A DNA stretch of 64,000 bases, from positions 248,001 to 312,000 of the forward strand of contig NZ_BEWA01000016.1 in assembly GCF_003112535.1 (NCBI RefSeq), written 5' to 3'. The number at the start of each line of letters is the position of its first letter. Within the stretch, counting starts at the first letter, position 1. A program made the translations under genes and the position numbers. The notes under the pieces were generated by a model. The model searched no databases. It was not told the origin of the DNA and worked only from the letters and a program-made list of their open reading frames with translations. Positions 44,197-53,012 of the stretch are shown here, in pieces. Source of the DNA: Streptomyces rishiriensis. Its GTDB lineage: Bacteria > Actinomycetota > Actinomycetes > Streptomycetales > Streptomycetaceae.

Positions 44197-44625
44197 ATGT
44201 CCCATGCCCCGCAGCACCTCTACGAGCCCGAGCGGCCGGCCGTCGCCGTCCAGTTGAACCACACCGCTGTGTACGCCCGCGACCGGCGGCTGTCCGCCGA
44301 GTTCATCGCCGTGATCCTGGGCCTTGGACTCGGCGCCCCGTTCGGGCCGTTCCTGCCCGTCGACCTGGGCAACGGCGTGACGCTCGACTACTACGAGAAG
44401 CGCGACGAGCCGATCCAGCCGCAGCACTACGCCTTCCTCGTGCCCGACGAGCAGTTCGACTCCATGATCGCGCGCCTGGAAGCGGTGGGAGTCACCTACT
44501 ACGCGGACCCCCGTCGCACCGAACCGGGGCGGATCAACCGTCTGTTCGGCGGCCGCGGCGCGTACTTCGCCGACCCGTCCGGCCACAACATGGAGATCAT
44601 GACCCGCCCTTACGACCGTCCGTAG
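44197..44625 (+). CDS. VOC-superfamily protein
   Basis: 142 aa. Two modules: AVQLNHTAVYARDRRLSAEF at the start, then LDYYEKRDEPIQPQHYAFLV and a C-terminal GRGAYFADPSGHNMEIMTRP with the His/Glu metal-binding pattern of the fold. Starts at ATG 44197. No substrate is evident; the RraA-like gene follows after 247 nt. Confidence 0.85.
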   Translation: MSHAPQHLYEPERPAVAVQLNHTAVYARDRRLSAEFIAVILGLGLGAPFGPFLPVDLGNGVTLDYYEKRDEPIQPQHYAFLVPDEQFDSMIARLEAVGVTYYADPRRTEPGRINRLFGGRGAYFADPSGHNMEIMTRPYDRP

Positions 44626-44872
44626 CGAACCGTCGCCGTCAGAGCGGCCGTTGACGTCGCTCGGACGGCAACCTCGCTGCGCGGCACGGCAGGTGACGTC
44701 TCCCCTCCTCCTGGCCTCGGCCCTGCCACGCCTCACCGAACGGCGCGGCGTCGGCGCCATGGTCGCTTCCCTCGATCCATCGAGGCTGGCAACATCGTCG
44801 CTGCCGGTCACGTCGTCGACGGCGGAACGTTCCACCCCGCCGGCTCGGCCCCGACACCGAAGGAGACAGGAC

Positions 44873-45511
44873 ATGACGGACGCCCCTCGAACGGCCGCCG
44901 CCGCGTTCGCGGAGATCCCGGTCACCACTCTCGCCGACGTCGTGGGGCGCGAGCAGGTCATGGACGTCGGCATTCGCCCGCTGTGGTCACCGACGCCGCG
45001 CGTGGCCGGGACGGCGTTCACCGTGCGCTGCCCTCCCGGCGACAACCTCATGCTGCACGCGGCCATCCACCGTGCGGAACCGGGAGCGGTCATCGTCGTG
45101 GAGTCGGGCGACCTGGACTACGCGCTGGCCGGCGGCAACGTGTGCGCCGTCGCGCAGCGGCGGGGCGTCGCCGCCTTCGTCGCCGACGGGGTCATCCGCG
45201 ACCTGGCCGAGGTCCGGGACCTCGGCTTCCCCGTGTTCGCGCGAGGGGTGATCCCCCTTCCCGGAAGCAAGAAGGCGGTCGAGCCGCTCAACACGCCGGT
45301 ACGGTGCGCCGGAGTCACCGTCAACGCCGGTGACGTGGTCGTCGCCGACGAGGAGGGCGTGGTCGTGGTCCCCGCCGCCCGCGCCGAGGAAGTCCTGACC
45401 GCGGCCCGGGCCAGGCTGGCCGAGGAGGCCGCCGAAACCCTCGACGACTGGGAGAAGGCCCACCGCACCCGTATCGACGAGATCCTGCGGGCCCAGGGCT
45501 TCGAGGGCTGA
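44873..45511 (+). CDS. RraA-family protein (HMG/CHA aldolase-like)
   Basis: 212 aa from ATG 44873 with AGGAGA about 9 nt upstream. The RraA-like fold includes PGDNLMLHAAIHRAEPGAVI, the active-site loop AFVADGVIRDLAEVRDLGFP (Arg-Asp pair), and FARGVIPLPGSKK. Homologues are 4-hydroxy-4-methyl-2-oxoglutarate aldolases or oxaloacetate decarboxylases as well as RNase E regulators. In a Gram-positive of this type the aldolase role is more likely. No pathway partner is adjacent. Confidence 0.85.
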   Translation: MTDAPRTAAAAFAEIPVTTLADVVGREQVMDVGIRPLWSPTPRVAGTAFTVRCPPGDNLMLHAAIHRAEPGAVIVVESGDLDYALAGGNVCAVAQRRGVAAFVADGVIRDLAEVRDLGFPVFARGVIPLPGSKKAVEPLNTPVRCAGVTVNAGDVVVADEEGVVVVPAARAEEVLTAARARLAEEAAETLDDWEKAHRTRIDEILRAQGFEG

Positions 45512-45716
45512 GCCGAAGACACGACGGACGCCACGGTTCGCCACCGCCCGGACAAGCCCGGCAAGCCCGGCTGCATCGATCGCGCGGCACGGCTCGTTGC
45601 GGATGACGATCGTGTCGACGTCCGGGGTGACGTCCGGCGACGGATCGACCGCCGTCGGCCGGGGCCGCCGGTCACGGGCTCGCGGAGATCCCGTCCCGCA
45701 CCGGCGGCGAGGTGGC

Positions 45717-46229
45717 TCAGCCCTCCGAGCGGACCGGCAGCCGCCATCCCGGGCGCGGGAAGTGGCAGGTGTAGCCGTCGGGGTAGCGCTCCAGGTAGTC
45801 CTGGTGCTCGGGCTCGGCCTCCCAGAAGGGGCCGACCGGCTCGACCTCGGTGACGACCTTGCCCGGCCACAGTCCGGAGGCGTCCACGTCCGCGATGGTG
45901 TCCTCCGCGACCCGCTTCTGCTCGTCGTCCACGTAGTAGATCGCGGAGCGGTAGCTGAGGCCGATGTCGTTGCCCTGGCGGTTCCTGGTGCTCGGGTCGT
46001 GGATCTGGAAGAAGAACTCCAGGATCGCGCGGTAGTCGGTCTGCCGGGGATCGAACTGGATCTCGATGGCCTCCGCGTGCGTGCCGTGGTTGCGGTACGT
46101 CGCGTTCGGCACATCGCCCCCGGTGTATCCGACCCGGGTCTCCGTGACGCCCGGGAGCCGGCGGATCAGGTCCTGCATCCCCCAGAAGCATCCCCCCGCG
46201 AGCACGGCCCTCTGCGTCTGCGCTGCCAT
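45717..46229 (-). CDS. msrA: Peptide methionine-S-sulfoxide reductase
   Basis: 170 aa, repairs Met-S-oxide in proteins. The catalytic Cys is in GGCFWGMQDL; other conserved parts are RVGYTGGDVPNATYRNHGTH, AEAIEIQFDP, and IHDPSTRNRQGNDIGLSYRS. Starts at the ATG at 46229 with AAGGAG about 6 nt upstream. C-terminal resolving Cys is seen only as CHFPRP. Divergent from the TetR gene at 46524 across a 294-nt space. Confidence 0.95.
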   Translation of the reverse strand: MAAQTQRAVLAGGCFWGMQDLIRRLPGVTETRVGYTGGDVPNATYRNHGTHAEAIEIQFDPRQTDYRAILEFFFQIHDPSTRNRQGNDIGLSYRSAIYYVDDEQKRVAEDTIADVDASGLWPGKVVTEVEPVGPFWEAEPEHQDYLERYPDGYTCHFPRPGWRLPVRSEG

Positions 46230-46477
46230 GTCGGCTCCTTCCGTTCCGTGGCCGCGGCCACCCTGTGCCGGTGACCCGGTCCACCCTGCGCTCTCGCGCA
46301 CACCCTCGGCCTCTCGGCCTCTGTCGCTACAGCGCGTACAACCGGTACGGCCCTCCAACAATTCCACCCCTCGCCGGCGCGAGGACGTCCGGCTCCTCGG
46401 TCGCTCCCCGGCTGAGGGGAGGCCGGACTCTCGGGGACCGCGCTGCCGTGCAGCCGCCTCGCACGCGCGGGAGGCGA

Positions 46478-46491
46478 AAACCGATCGGTTT
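46478..46491. promoter_or_regulatory. 14-bp perfect palindrome AAACCGATCGGTTT (candidate TetR operator)
   Basis: It lies 32 nt upstream of the TetR start and is markedly less GC-rich than its surroundings. It has the shape of a TetR-family autoregulatory site. Confidence 0.65.
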
Positions 46492-46523
46492 CCATTTCGT
46501 CCGCACGGGGTTAACCTCGCCAT

Positions 46524-47093
46524 ATGACCACCGACGCGAAGCCGAGCACCCGAGCCCGACTGCTGGAGGCGGCAGCCACGCTCACCTACCGGGACGGCGT
46601 CGGCATCGGCGTCGAGGCGTTGTGCAAGGCGGCGGGGGTGTCCAAGCGCTCCCTGTACCAGTTGTTCGAGAGCAAGGACGTACTGCTGGCGGCGAGCCTG
46701 GAGGAGCGCGCCTCCGCCTACGTGGTCGCCCTCATGCCCGCGGCGGACGACGGCCGCTCCCCCCGCGAGCGGATCCTGCACGTCTTCGGGCAGATGGAGT
46801 CGCAGGCGGACGCGCCCGAGTTCCGGGGCTGCCCCTACCTGGCCGTGCAGGTCGAGCTCAAGGACCGCGACCATCCCGCGAGCCGCGTGGCTCACGGCGT
46901 CAAGTCGGAGCTGACCGCGTTCTTCCGCTCCGAGGCCGAGCAGGGTGGCGCAGACGATCCCGACCTGCTGGCCCGGCAGCTCAGCCTGGTCTTCGACGGC
47001 GCCGGGGCCCGCGCCGGAATCGGAGCCGACCGCCTCACCGGGCTCGTGGCGCCGACGGTGACCGCTCTGCTCGACGCGGCGGGCGTGCGCTGA
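46524..47093 (+). CDS. TetR-family transcriptional regulator
   Basis: 189 aa. N-terminal HTH (TRARLLEAAATLTYRDGVGI, then EALCKAAGVSKRSLYQLFES) and a divergent ligand-binding C-terminal domain containing EFRGCPYLAVQVELKD, as in TetR proteins with the RGCP motif. It starts at ATG 46524, downstream of a perfect palindrome that it probably binds. The effector is unknown; its divergent neighbour is msrA, whose control is possible but unproven. Confidence 0.92.
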   Translation: MTTDAKPSTRARLLEAAATLTYRDGVGIGVEALCKAAGVSKRSLYQLFESKDVLLAASLEERASAYVVALMPAADDGRSPRERILHVFGQMESQADAPEFRGCPYLAVQVELKDRDHPASRVAHGVKSELTAFFRSEAEQGGADDPDLLARQLSLVFDGAGARAGIGADRLTGLVAPTVTALLDAAGVR

Positions 47094-47100
47094 CCGAGCC

Positions 47101-47154
47101 GGAGCCGTCGGGCGGCTCCAGGCGTCAGGCGTCAGGCGTCAGGCGTCAGGCGTC
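47101..47154. terminator. Hairpin and five heptamer repeats between TetR and amidohydrolase genes
   Basis: A 7-bp stem GGAGCCG-TCGGG-CGGCTCC (47101-47119) just past the TetR stop is a probable terminator. Directly after it, AGGCGTC is repeated five times (47120-47154), running over the stop codon of the convergent amidohydrolase gene (47146-47148). Confidence 0.7.
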
Positions 47155-48813
47155 GGAGGCCGCGTACACGCGGGCTCCTTGCACGAAGGTCTCCAGGACC
47201 CGGGTGGTCGCGATCTCCTCGGCCGGTCCCGTGAACGGGTCGCGGTCGAGAACGACCAGGTCGGCGGTCTTGCCCACGGTGATGCTGCCGGTGTCGGCGT
47301 CGAGGTGGTTCACATGGGCGCTGCCCGCCGTGTACGCGGCGAGGGCCGTGCCGAGGTCGAGGCGCTGTCCGGGCAGGAAGGCGGGGGTGCCGTCGGGGGC
47401 GTCCGGGGATCGCCGGTTGACGGCGACATGGATGGCCTGGAGCGGATCGGGGCTGCTGACGGGCCAGTCGCTGCCCGCGGCGAGCGTCGCTCCGGCTCGC
47501 AGCAGATCGCCGAACGGGTACTGCCGGGCGCCGCGTTCGGGGCCGAGGAAGGGCAGGGTGAGTTCGTCCATCTGCGGCTCGTGGGCGGCCCACAGCATCT
47601 GCAGGTTGGCGGTGGCGCCGAGGGCCCGGAAGCGTCGTACGTCGTCGGGGTGCACGACCTGGAGGTGCGCCAGGTGGTGGCGGGTGTCGTGATGGCCGTT
47701 GGCGGCTCGGGCGGCCTCGACGGCGTCGAGCGCCTCGCGTACCGCGCGGTCGCCGAGGGCGTGGAAGTGGACCTGGAAGCCGAGCGCGTCGAGTTCGGTG
47801 ACGTACTTCTTCAGTTCGCCGGGTTCGACGAAGCTGATGCCGCTGCCGTCCGAAGGGCAGCCGCAGCCGGTGAGATAGGGGTCGAGCATGGCGGCGGTGT
47901 GGTTCTCGGCGATGCCGTCCTGCATGATCTTCACGGTGCCGGCGCGGAACAAGCTTGTGCTCAACTCCTCGCGCCGTGCGGTGAGTTCGGGGATCTGTTC
48001 GGCGCCTCGTTCGCGGTCCCACCACAGCGCGCCGACCACGCGGGCGGTGAGCAGCCCTCGGTCCTGGGCCGTGCGGTACGCGGGCGCCGGGTCGGTCATG
48101 TTCGCGTAGACGCCGACGATGGCGTCCTGCCAGGCGGTGACGCCGTGGGAGTGCAGCACGGCCTGGGCGCGCAGCAGGGCGGCCAGTTGTTCCTCGGGGG
48201 TGGGGGCGGGCACCAGCCGGCCCACGAGGTGGACGGCGCCCTCCTGGAGCATGCCGGTCGGACGGCCCTGGGCGTCGCGTTCGATGCGGCCGTCGACGGG
48301 GTCGGCGGTGCGGGCGTCGATGCCGGCCCGTTCCAGCGCGAGGGTGTTGACCCAGGCCCCGTGGTGGTCGCGGTTGGGCAGGAAGACGGGCCGGTCGGGG
48401 ACGACCGCGTCGAGGGCCGCGGCGGTGGGGGCGCCGCCGGGGAACGCCTCCAGGGACCAGCCGCCGCCGGTGATCCATTCGGCGTCGGGGTGGTCGTCCG
48501 CGTACGCCCTGATCCGCCGCAGGTACTCGGCGGGGTCGACGGTGTCGGCGAGGTGGCACAGACCGAGCTCCAGACCCGCGCCCTGCGGATGCACATGGGC
48601 GTCCTGGAAGCCGGGGATCAGCAGTTTTCCGGCCAGGTCGACGACCTCGGTGCCCCGCCCGATCAGGGCGTGCACCTCGTCGTGGCCGACGGCGGTGATC
48701 CGCCCGCCGTGCACGGCCACGGCGGTGGCACGGCTGCGGGCCGGGTCGACGGTGTGGACGGAGCCGCCGGTGAAGACGACGTTGGCGGGGCCCGGGGTCT
48801 GGAACTGCGGCAT
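47146..48813 (-). CDS. Amidohydrolase (YtcJ-like, amidohydrolase-3)
   Basis: 555-aa metal-dependent hydrolase. N-terminal VVDLAGKLLIPGFQDAHVHP with the HxH metal pair, mid HFHALGDRAVREALDAVEAA, and C-terminal AAGSDWPVSSPDPLQAIHVA with the catalytic Asp. The YtcJ-like subgroup includes formamidase- and imidazolonepropionase-like enzymes; the true substrate is unknown. It is 46 nt downstream of the APC permease gene in the same direction, so permease and hydrolase probably import and cleave the same compound. Confidence 0.9.
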   Translation of the reverse strand: MPQFQTPGPANVVFTGGSVHTVDPARSRATAVAVHGGRITAVGHDEVHALIGRGTEVVDLAGKLLIPGFQDAHVHPQGAGLELGLCHLADTVDPAEYLRRIRAYADDHPDAEWITGGGWSLEAFPGGAPTAAALDAVVPDRPVFLPNRDHHGAWVNTLALERAGIDARTADPVDGRIERDAQGRPTGMLQEGAVHLVGRLVPAPTPEEQLAALLRAQAVLHSHGVTAWQDAIVGVYANMTDPAPAYRTAQDRGLLTARVVGALWWDRERGAEQIPELTARREELSTSLFRAGTVKIMQDGIAENHTAAMLDPYLTGCGCPSDGSGISFVEPGELKKYVTELDALGFQVHFHALGDRAVREALDAVEAARAANGHHDTRHHLAHLQVVHPDDVRRFRALGATANLQMLWAAHEPQMDELTLPFLGPERGARQYPFGDLLRAGATLAAGSDWPVSSPDPLQAIHVAVNRRSPDAPDGTPAFLPGQRLDLGTALAAYTAGSAHVNHLDADTGSITVGKTADLVVLDRDPFTGPAEEIATTRVLETFVQGARVYAASDA

Positions 48814-48859
48814 GGGGGTGAACTCCTGGGAGGGGGGATCCGGACGGGGGCGGGCGGGC

Positions 48860-50338
48860 TCACACGGCGGTGCGGTCCATGGGCAGGGCGATGGCCTCGG
48901 CGTCGGTGCCGCACCCGGTGGCGAAGTACGGGGAGCGGCGGACGTACTTGGCGACCGCGGCCATGCCCAGACCGGCCAGCACGATGACGGCGGGCAGCGA
49001 GAACATGAACCAGCCGTTGTCGGGGCTGAGGGCGAAGTGGTCGCTCTTGGTCAGGTAGGAGTAGCCGAGGTAGGCGCCGAGGCCCAGCAGCACCGAGCCG
49101 GACACCGCGGGGACGCCCACGGCGAGCAGGACCGTGCGCGGCCCTTCGCGGCGGTCGGGCCAGAAGCGCACGGCGCACGCGATCGCGGTGAGACCGTAGT
49201 AGAGGGCGACGAGCAGGCCGATGGAGTTGACGGCGGCCAGCAGCATGTCGCTGAGCCGCGGGATGGCGACGGCCAGCAGGGCGATCGCGACGGCGATGGA
49301 CAGGACGACGACCGTTCCCGCGGCGGGGGTGCCGTACCGGCGGTGCACACGGGTCCACACCGGGCCCATGGTGCGGTCCCGGCCCATCGCGAGCAGTCCG
49401 CGGGCGGTCGGGATCAGCGTGGACTGGACCGAGGCGGCGGCGGAGAACATCAGGGCGATCACGGGCAGGGTGGCCCAGGGTTCGGCGGCCAGCTTCTCAC
49501 CGAGGTAGGGCAGGGCCTGCGGGCCGTTCCTGATGAGTTCGCTCAGGCTCATCTCCCGCTGGAAGGCGACCGAGCCGAAGAGGAACAGCCCGAGCATGGC
49601 GAACAGGGCGATCAGGCCGCCGCGGGCCGCGTCGCCGGGCCTTCTGGTCTCCTCGTTGACGCTGAACGCCGCGTCCCAGCCCCAGAAGAAGAACACCGCG
49701 AGGACCAGGCCCTGGGCGAAGGCGGTGCCGTCGGCGATCTCGAACGGGTTGAACCAGGAGAGGGAGAAGGACTGTTCGCCGGTGATCAGGGCCCAGCCGC
49801 AGAAGCCGAGCAGCACGGTGTACTCGAAGACCAGCAGCACGGACTGGAATCGGGTGGTCGCACGCGTCCCGGTGACGGCGAGGGCGGTGAGGCCGAGGAG
49901 CAGGACGAGTCCGACGGCCGTGGTGACGCCGGTGGACGACGGATCGAGGGCGACGCCCGCCACCGTGTGCAGGCCGGCTCTGTTGGCGAAGATCAGGACG
50001 ACCGAACCCATGACCGCGCTGGTGTAGGCGCAGAAGATGACCGATCCGACGACCGTGACCCACCCGGTCAGGAAGCCGGGCCAGGGCCCGAGGGTCTTGC
50101 CGACCCAGGTGTAGCCGTTGCCGCAGTTGGGTTCCGAGCGGTTGAGGCGGGCGTAGGCGGTGGCGATGCCCAGCACGGGCAGAAACGCGAGCAGCAGCAG
50201 AGCGGGCGCCTGCAGACCCACGATGGTGGCGATCGTGCCCATGCCGATGGCGATGCTGGTGGTGGCGGCCGTGCTGGAGGCCGCGATCGCGACGCCGTCG
50301 ACGACGCCCAGGGAACGGCGCAAGGGGGTGGATGACAT
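48860..50338 (-). CDS. APC-family amino acid permease
   Basis: 492 aa with about 12 helices, of the amino acid-polyamine-organocation superfamily. First-helix motif AIAASSTAATTSIAIGMGTI; other features are NCGNGYTWVGKTLGPWPGFL and FFWGWDAAFSVNEETRRPGD. Starts at the ATG at 50338. Upstream gene of a likely permease-amidohydrolase operon, divergent from a TetR gene. Confidence 0.92.
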   Translation of the reverse strand: MSSTPLRRSLGVVDGVAIAASSTAATTSIAIGMGTIATIVGLQAPALLLLAFLPVLGIATAYARLNRSEPNCGNGYTWVGKTLGPWPGFLTGWVTVVGSVIFCAYTSAVMGSVVLIFANRAGLHTVAGVALDPSSTGVTTAVGLVLLLGLTALAVTGTRATTRFQSVLLVFEYTVLLGFCGWALITGEQSFSLSWFNPFEIADGTAFAQGLVLAVFFFWGWDAAFSVNEETRRPGDAARGGLIALFAMLGLFLFGSVAFQREMSLSELIRNGPQALPYLGEKLAAEPWATLPVIALMFSAAASVQSTLIPTARGLLAMGRDRTMGPVWTRVHRRYGTPAAGTVVVLSIAVAIALLAVAIPRLSDMLLAAVNSIGLLVALYYGLTAIACAVRFWPDRREGPRTVLLAVGVPAVSGSVLLGLGAYLGYSYLTKSDHFALSPDNGWFMFSLPAVIVLAGLGMAAVAKYVRRSPYFATGCGTDAEAIALPMDRTAV

Positions 50339-50415
50339 GGAAGGCTCCTCGCGGAGAGGGGAGGAAGAGGGAAGAGCCGCGCGGGATGTGATGGAACACC
50401 TGGCCTTCGCATTGC

Positions 50416-50430
50416 GTCAATCCTGTTGAC
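50416..50430. promoter_or_regulatory. Inverted repeat GTCAA-TCCTG-TTGAC
   Basis: It lies in the 159-nt divergent space between the permease and the TetR gene. Short arms but good placement for a TetR operator controlling both genes. It also overlaps a TTGACA-like -35 element reading rightward. Confidence 0.5.
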
Positions 50431-50497
50431 ATAAGGCGGCGGGGGCCTCTTCACTGCTGGAGCGCCGTACACCGCCCGCCATGACAGGAGCCGCGCA

Positions 50498-51223
50498 ATG
50501 ACCACGCGTGTCCCGCAGGAGCGCAGACGCCGCCGGCCCACCCGTTCGGGGCTCCTGCTGTCGGAGGACCTGATCGTGGAGACCGCGCTGCGGCTGATCG
50601 GCGAGCACGGCCCGGAGGCGCTCAGCGTGCGCCGGCTCGGCACCGCCCTGGGCTGCGACCCGAGCGCCCTCTACCGCTACTTCCGCGGCACCGACGATCT
50701 GGTGCTCGCCATCGCCGACCGCATCATCGGCGACGCCATGGCGGGTTTCGCTCCGGGGGGCGACTGGGTGGCCGACCTGAGGGAGATGGCGGTGCGGGTG
50801 CGCGCCGGATACCTGGCGCACCCGCGCGCCGCGGCCTTCGCCTCCTACCGGGTGACGCGGCGCCAGAACGAGATCCGCGCCGTGGAGACCGGCGTGAGCC
50901 TTCTGCTGTCCGCGGGCTTCGAACCCGTCCAGGCGACGCGCCTGTATCTGACGTTCATCGACACCGTGCTCAGCCATGCCGCCATGGACGCCGCGTTCCA
51001 GGCGCTCCCGCCCCAGCAGCGCGAGGCCGACCGCCGGGCGTGGCACCAGGTCTACCAGCAGCTGGACGCGGCTTCGCATCCCGCGCTGACCACCGTCCGC
51101 CAGGCGCTGCACACCATGGGGGACAGCTCCTTCGAGGAGGCCGTCGACCTGCTGCTGGAGGCGCTGGCCGCCCGCGCCGCGAGCGGGACCGCGGGACGCT
51201 CACGGCCCGGCTCGGCAGGGTGA
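50498..51223 (+). CDS. TetR-family transcriptional regulator
   Basis: 241 aa. HTH: LIVETALRLIGEHGPEALSV and RRLGTALGCDPSALYRYFRG. The C-terminal half is the TetR_C type with YLAHPRAAAFASYRVTRRQN. Starts at ATG 50498, with GGAGCCGC upstream. Divergent from the permease-amidohydrolase operon, which it most likely represses. Confidence 0.92.
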   Translation: MTTRVPQERRRRRPTRSGLLLSEDLIVETALRLIGEHGPEALSVRRLGTALGCDPSALYRYFRGTDDLVLAIADRIIGDAMAGFAPGGDWVADLREMAVRVRAGYLAHPRAAAFASYRVTRRQNEIRAVETGVSLLLSAGFEPVQATRLYLTFIDTVLSHAAMDAAFQALPPQQREADRRAWHQVYQQLDAASHPALTTVRQALHTMGDSSFEEAVDLLLEALAARAASGTAGRSRPGSAG

Positions 51224-51311
51224 CCGGCGCGGGCGACGAGCGGCGCCGGGCGGCCGCGTGCCGCCCGGCGCCGTGGGGCCGTCACCCCGGTTCCGACGCC
51301 CGTGACCGCCC

Positions 51312-52610
51312 TTACCGGACCCCGGTGACGGAGCAGGTCGTGCCGTTGAGGGTGTACCCGTCCGGCGCGGCGGTGTCGCCGGTGTGGGTGGCCTGGTAGC
51401 CGACGGTCACGGACGCGCCGGGGGCGATGAGCGCGTCGTGGGACAGGTTGCGGGCCGTCACCCGGCCGGATGCGGGCGCGTAGGCGGCGTTCCAGCCGGA
51501 GGTGATGGTCTGCCCGCCGGGCAGGGTGAACACCAGCGACCAGCCGTCGATCGCGGTGGCGCCCGTGTTGGTCACGGTGATGTTCGCGGTGAGTCCGGAG
51601 TTCCATGCGCTGACGGCGACGCCGACCCGGCAGGTCGCGTCGTCCGGCGGCGGGGTCGAGGTCTGGAACTGTGTGAAGAACTTCCACACCTCGGCCGGCA
51701 GCCAGGTGCGCGAGCCGCTGTCGCCGGGGGCCCCGTCCTGCGGGGCGGCGATGTGCCCTTCGTCGAACGCGGCCCAGACGACGGGATGCCCGGCCGAGCA
51801 CCCGGAGTAGGCGGTGATCCGGTGCGTCAGGCTGCCCTGCGCCGGCTCGGGCGGGTTCTGCGCGGCGCAGCCGTTGTTCCTGACGAACCGGTCGCGCAGG
51901 GCCCGTCCGCCGGCGATGCCGAGGACGCTGTCCCTGACACCGTGCACGCCGAGGTAGGCGATGGGCTGTGTGCCGTCGCTGCAACCGCTGAGCTGCCCGC
52001 CGCTCTGGACGGCCACGGCGCGGAAGACCGTCGCCCGGGAGCAGGCGAGCGCGTACGACATGGCGGCGCCGTAGCTGAAGCCCACGGCGAACCGCTGTGT
52101 CGTGTCGACGCAGAGGTCCGACTCGACCCGTTTGACGATGTCGTCGACGAGGGTGACGTCTTCGCCGCCGGCGTTGCCCCAGCCGTTGTCGAGGCCCTGG
52201 GGAGCGACGAAGACGGCGCTGTTGCCGGCCAGGCGCTGGAGGCCGTAGTAGGCCCAGGTCCCCGTCTCCACCGTCCGGCCCGTCGCCACGTCGGTGGCGG
52301 TGCCGCCCAGCCAGTGGAACCCGAAGACCAGCCGGTACGCGTGGTTGCGGTCGTAGCCGTCCGGGACGCGCAGGATGAAGGTGCGGTTCTTGCCGTTGCT
52401 CCGGATCGTGTACGTGCCGCTGGTCAGGGTGGGGGCCTTGCCGCATCCGGCGGTCGGGGCGACGGTTTCGCCGCGCGCGGCCGGCGTGCCGGAGGCCGTG
52501 CGCGCGGCGTTCGCGCCCGGGCCGCCGGCCAGAGCCGTCCCTCCTGTGGTCAGGACGAGCAGCGCCGCGATCACGGCGCCCCATAAGTGGAACCTCGGCC
52601 TTGTCGTCAT
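51312..52610 (-). CDS. Secreted CE1/feruloyl-esterase-like enzyme with C-terminal CBM2
   Basis: 432 aa from the ATG at 52610. Sec signal ends about residue 30. Catalytic domain (55-325) of the PHB-depolymerase/feruloyl and acetyl-xylan esterase type: LRVPDGYDRNHAYRLVFGFH, nucleophile Ser179 in VGFSYGAAMS, and His in AFDEGHIAAP. A Pro/Thr linker leads to a CBM2 domain (about 335-432; SAWNSGLTANITVTNTGATA, TITSGWNAAYAPASG). Divergent from GH43 and GH10 genes, indicating debranching of plant xylan. Confidence 0.9.
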   Translation of the reverse strand: MTTRPRFHLWGAVIAALLVLTTGGTALAGGPGANAARTASGTPAARGETVAPTAGCGKAPTLTSGTYTIRSNGKNRTFILRVPDGYDRNHAYRLVFGFHWLGGTATDVATGRTVETGTWAYYGLQRLAGNSAVFVAPQGLDNGWGNAGGEDVTLVDDIVKRVESDLCVDTTQRFAVGFSYGAAMSYALACSRATVFRAVAVQSGGQLSGCSDGTQPIAYLGVHGVRDSVLGIAGGRALRDRFVRNNGCAAQNPPEPAQGSLTHRITAYSGCSAGHPVVWAAFDEGHIAAPQDGAPGDSGSRTWLPAEVWKFFTQFQTSTPPPDDATCRVGVAVSAWNSGLTANITVTNTGATAIDGWSLVFTLPGGQTITSGWNAAYAPASGRVTARNLSHDALIAPGASVTVGYQATHTGDTAAPDGYTLNGTTCSVTGVR

Positions 52611-52693
52611 GCGACTCCCCTGATCGCGCCAGACAGGGGATGTCCGGCGCATGGCTCGATCTATGACATGTATCTGCCACCAGAGAAACCGTT

Positions 52694-52964
52694 CGAAATT
52701 TCGAGATGATTTCGGATCGCTGGCCCTACGGAGGCTAGAGGGACCTCCCCGCCTGTCAACCCCTTACGGCCGGTCAGCCGTTCCGGCGCAACCGGAAGTT
52801 CGCCACACGGGACATCCGCACCCCATCCGTCGACCGTCGAAGCATCTCCAGCGTCGAAACATTTCGGAGCTGAAGCCGAATCATGCGAGGGATATTGACG
52901 GGAGCTGTCGACCTCCTATCATCCTGATTGCTCGGCAAATCGATGGACGTTCGCGATATCGAAC
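52694..52964. promoter_or_regulatory. Three CGAA-type palindromes in the divergent xylan promoter region
   Basis: CGAAATTTCG (52694-52703), CGAAACATTTCG (52855-52866) and GTTCGCGATATCGAAC (52949-52964), in the 402-nt AT-rich space between the esterase and the GH43 gene. Similar CGAA...TTCG repeats have been reported upstream of Streptomyces xylanase genes. No further gene is seen between 52611 and 53012. Confidence 0.6.
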
Positions 52965-53012
52965 ACCAGAGGATCGCCCCGACACAGCACCCCGACGGAG
53001 AGAGACCGACAC

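Noticed and set aside
45512..45716. Coding-like stretch on the minus strand between RraA and MsrA (VDTIVIRNEPCRAIDAAGLA)
   Set aside because: The composition is moderately coding-like, but I found no start, no family and no clean end; at most a gene remnant.
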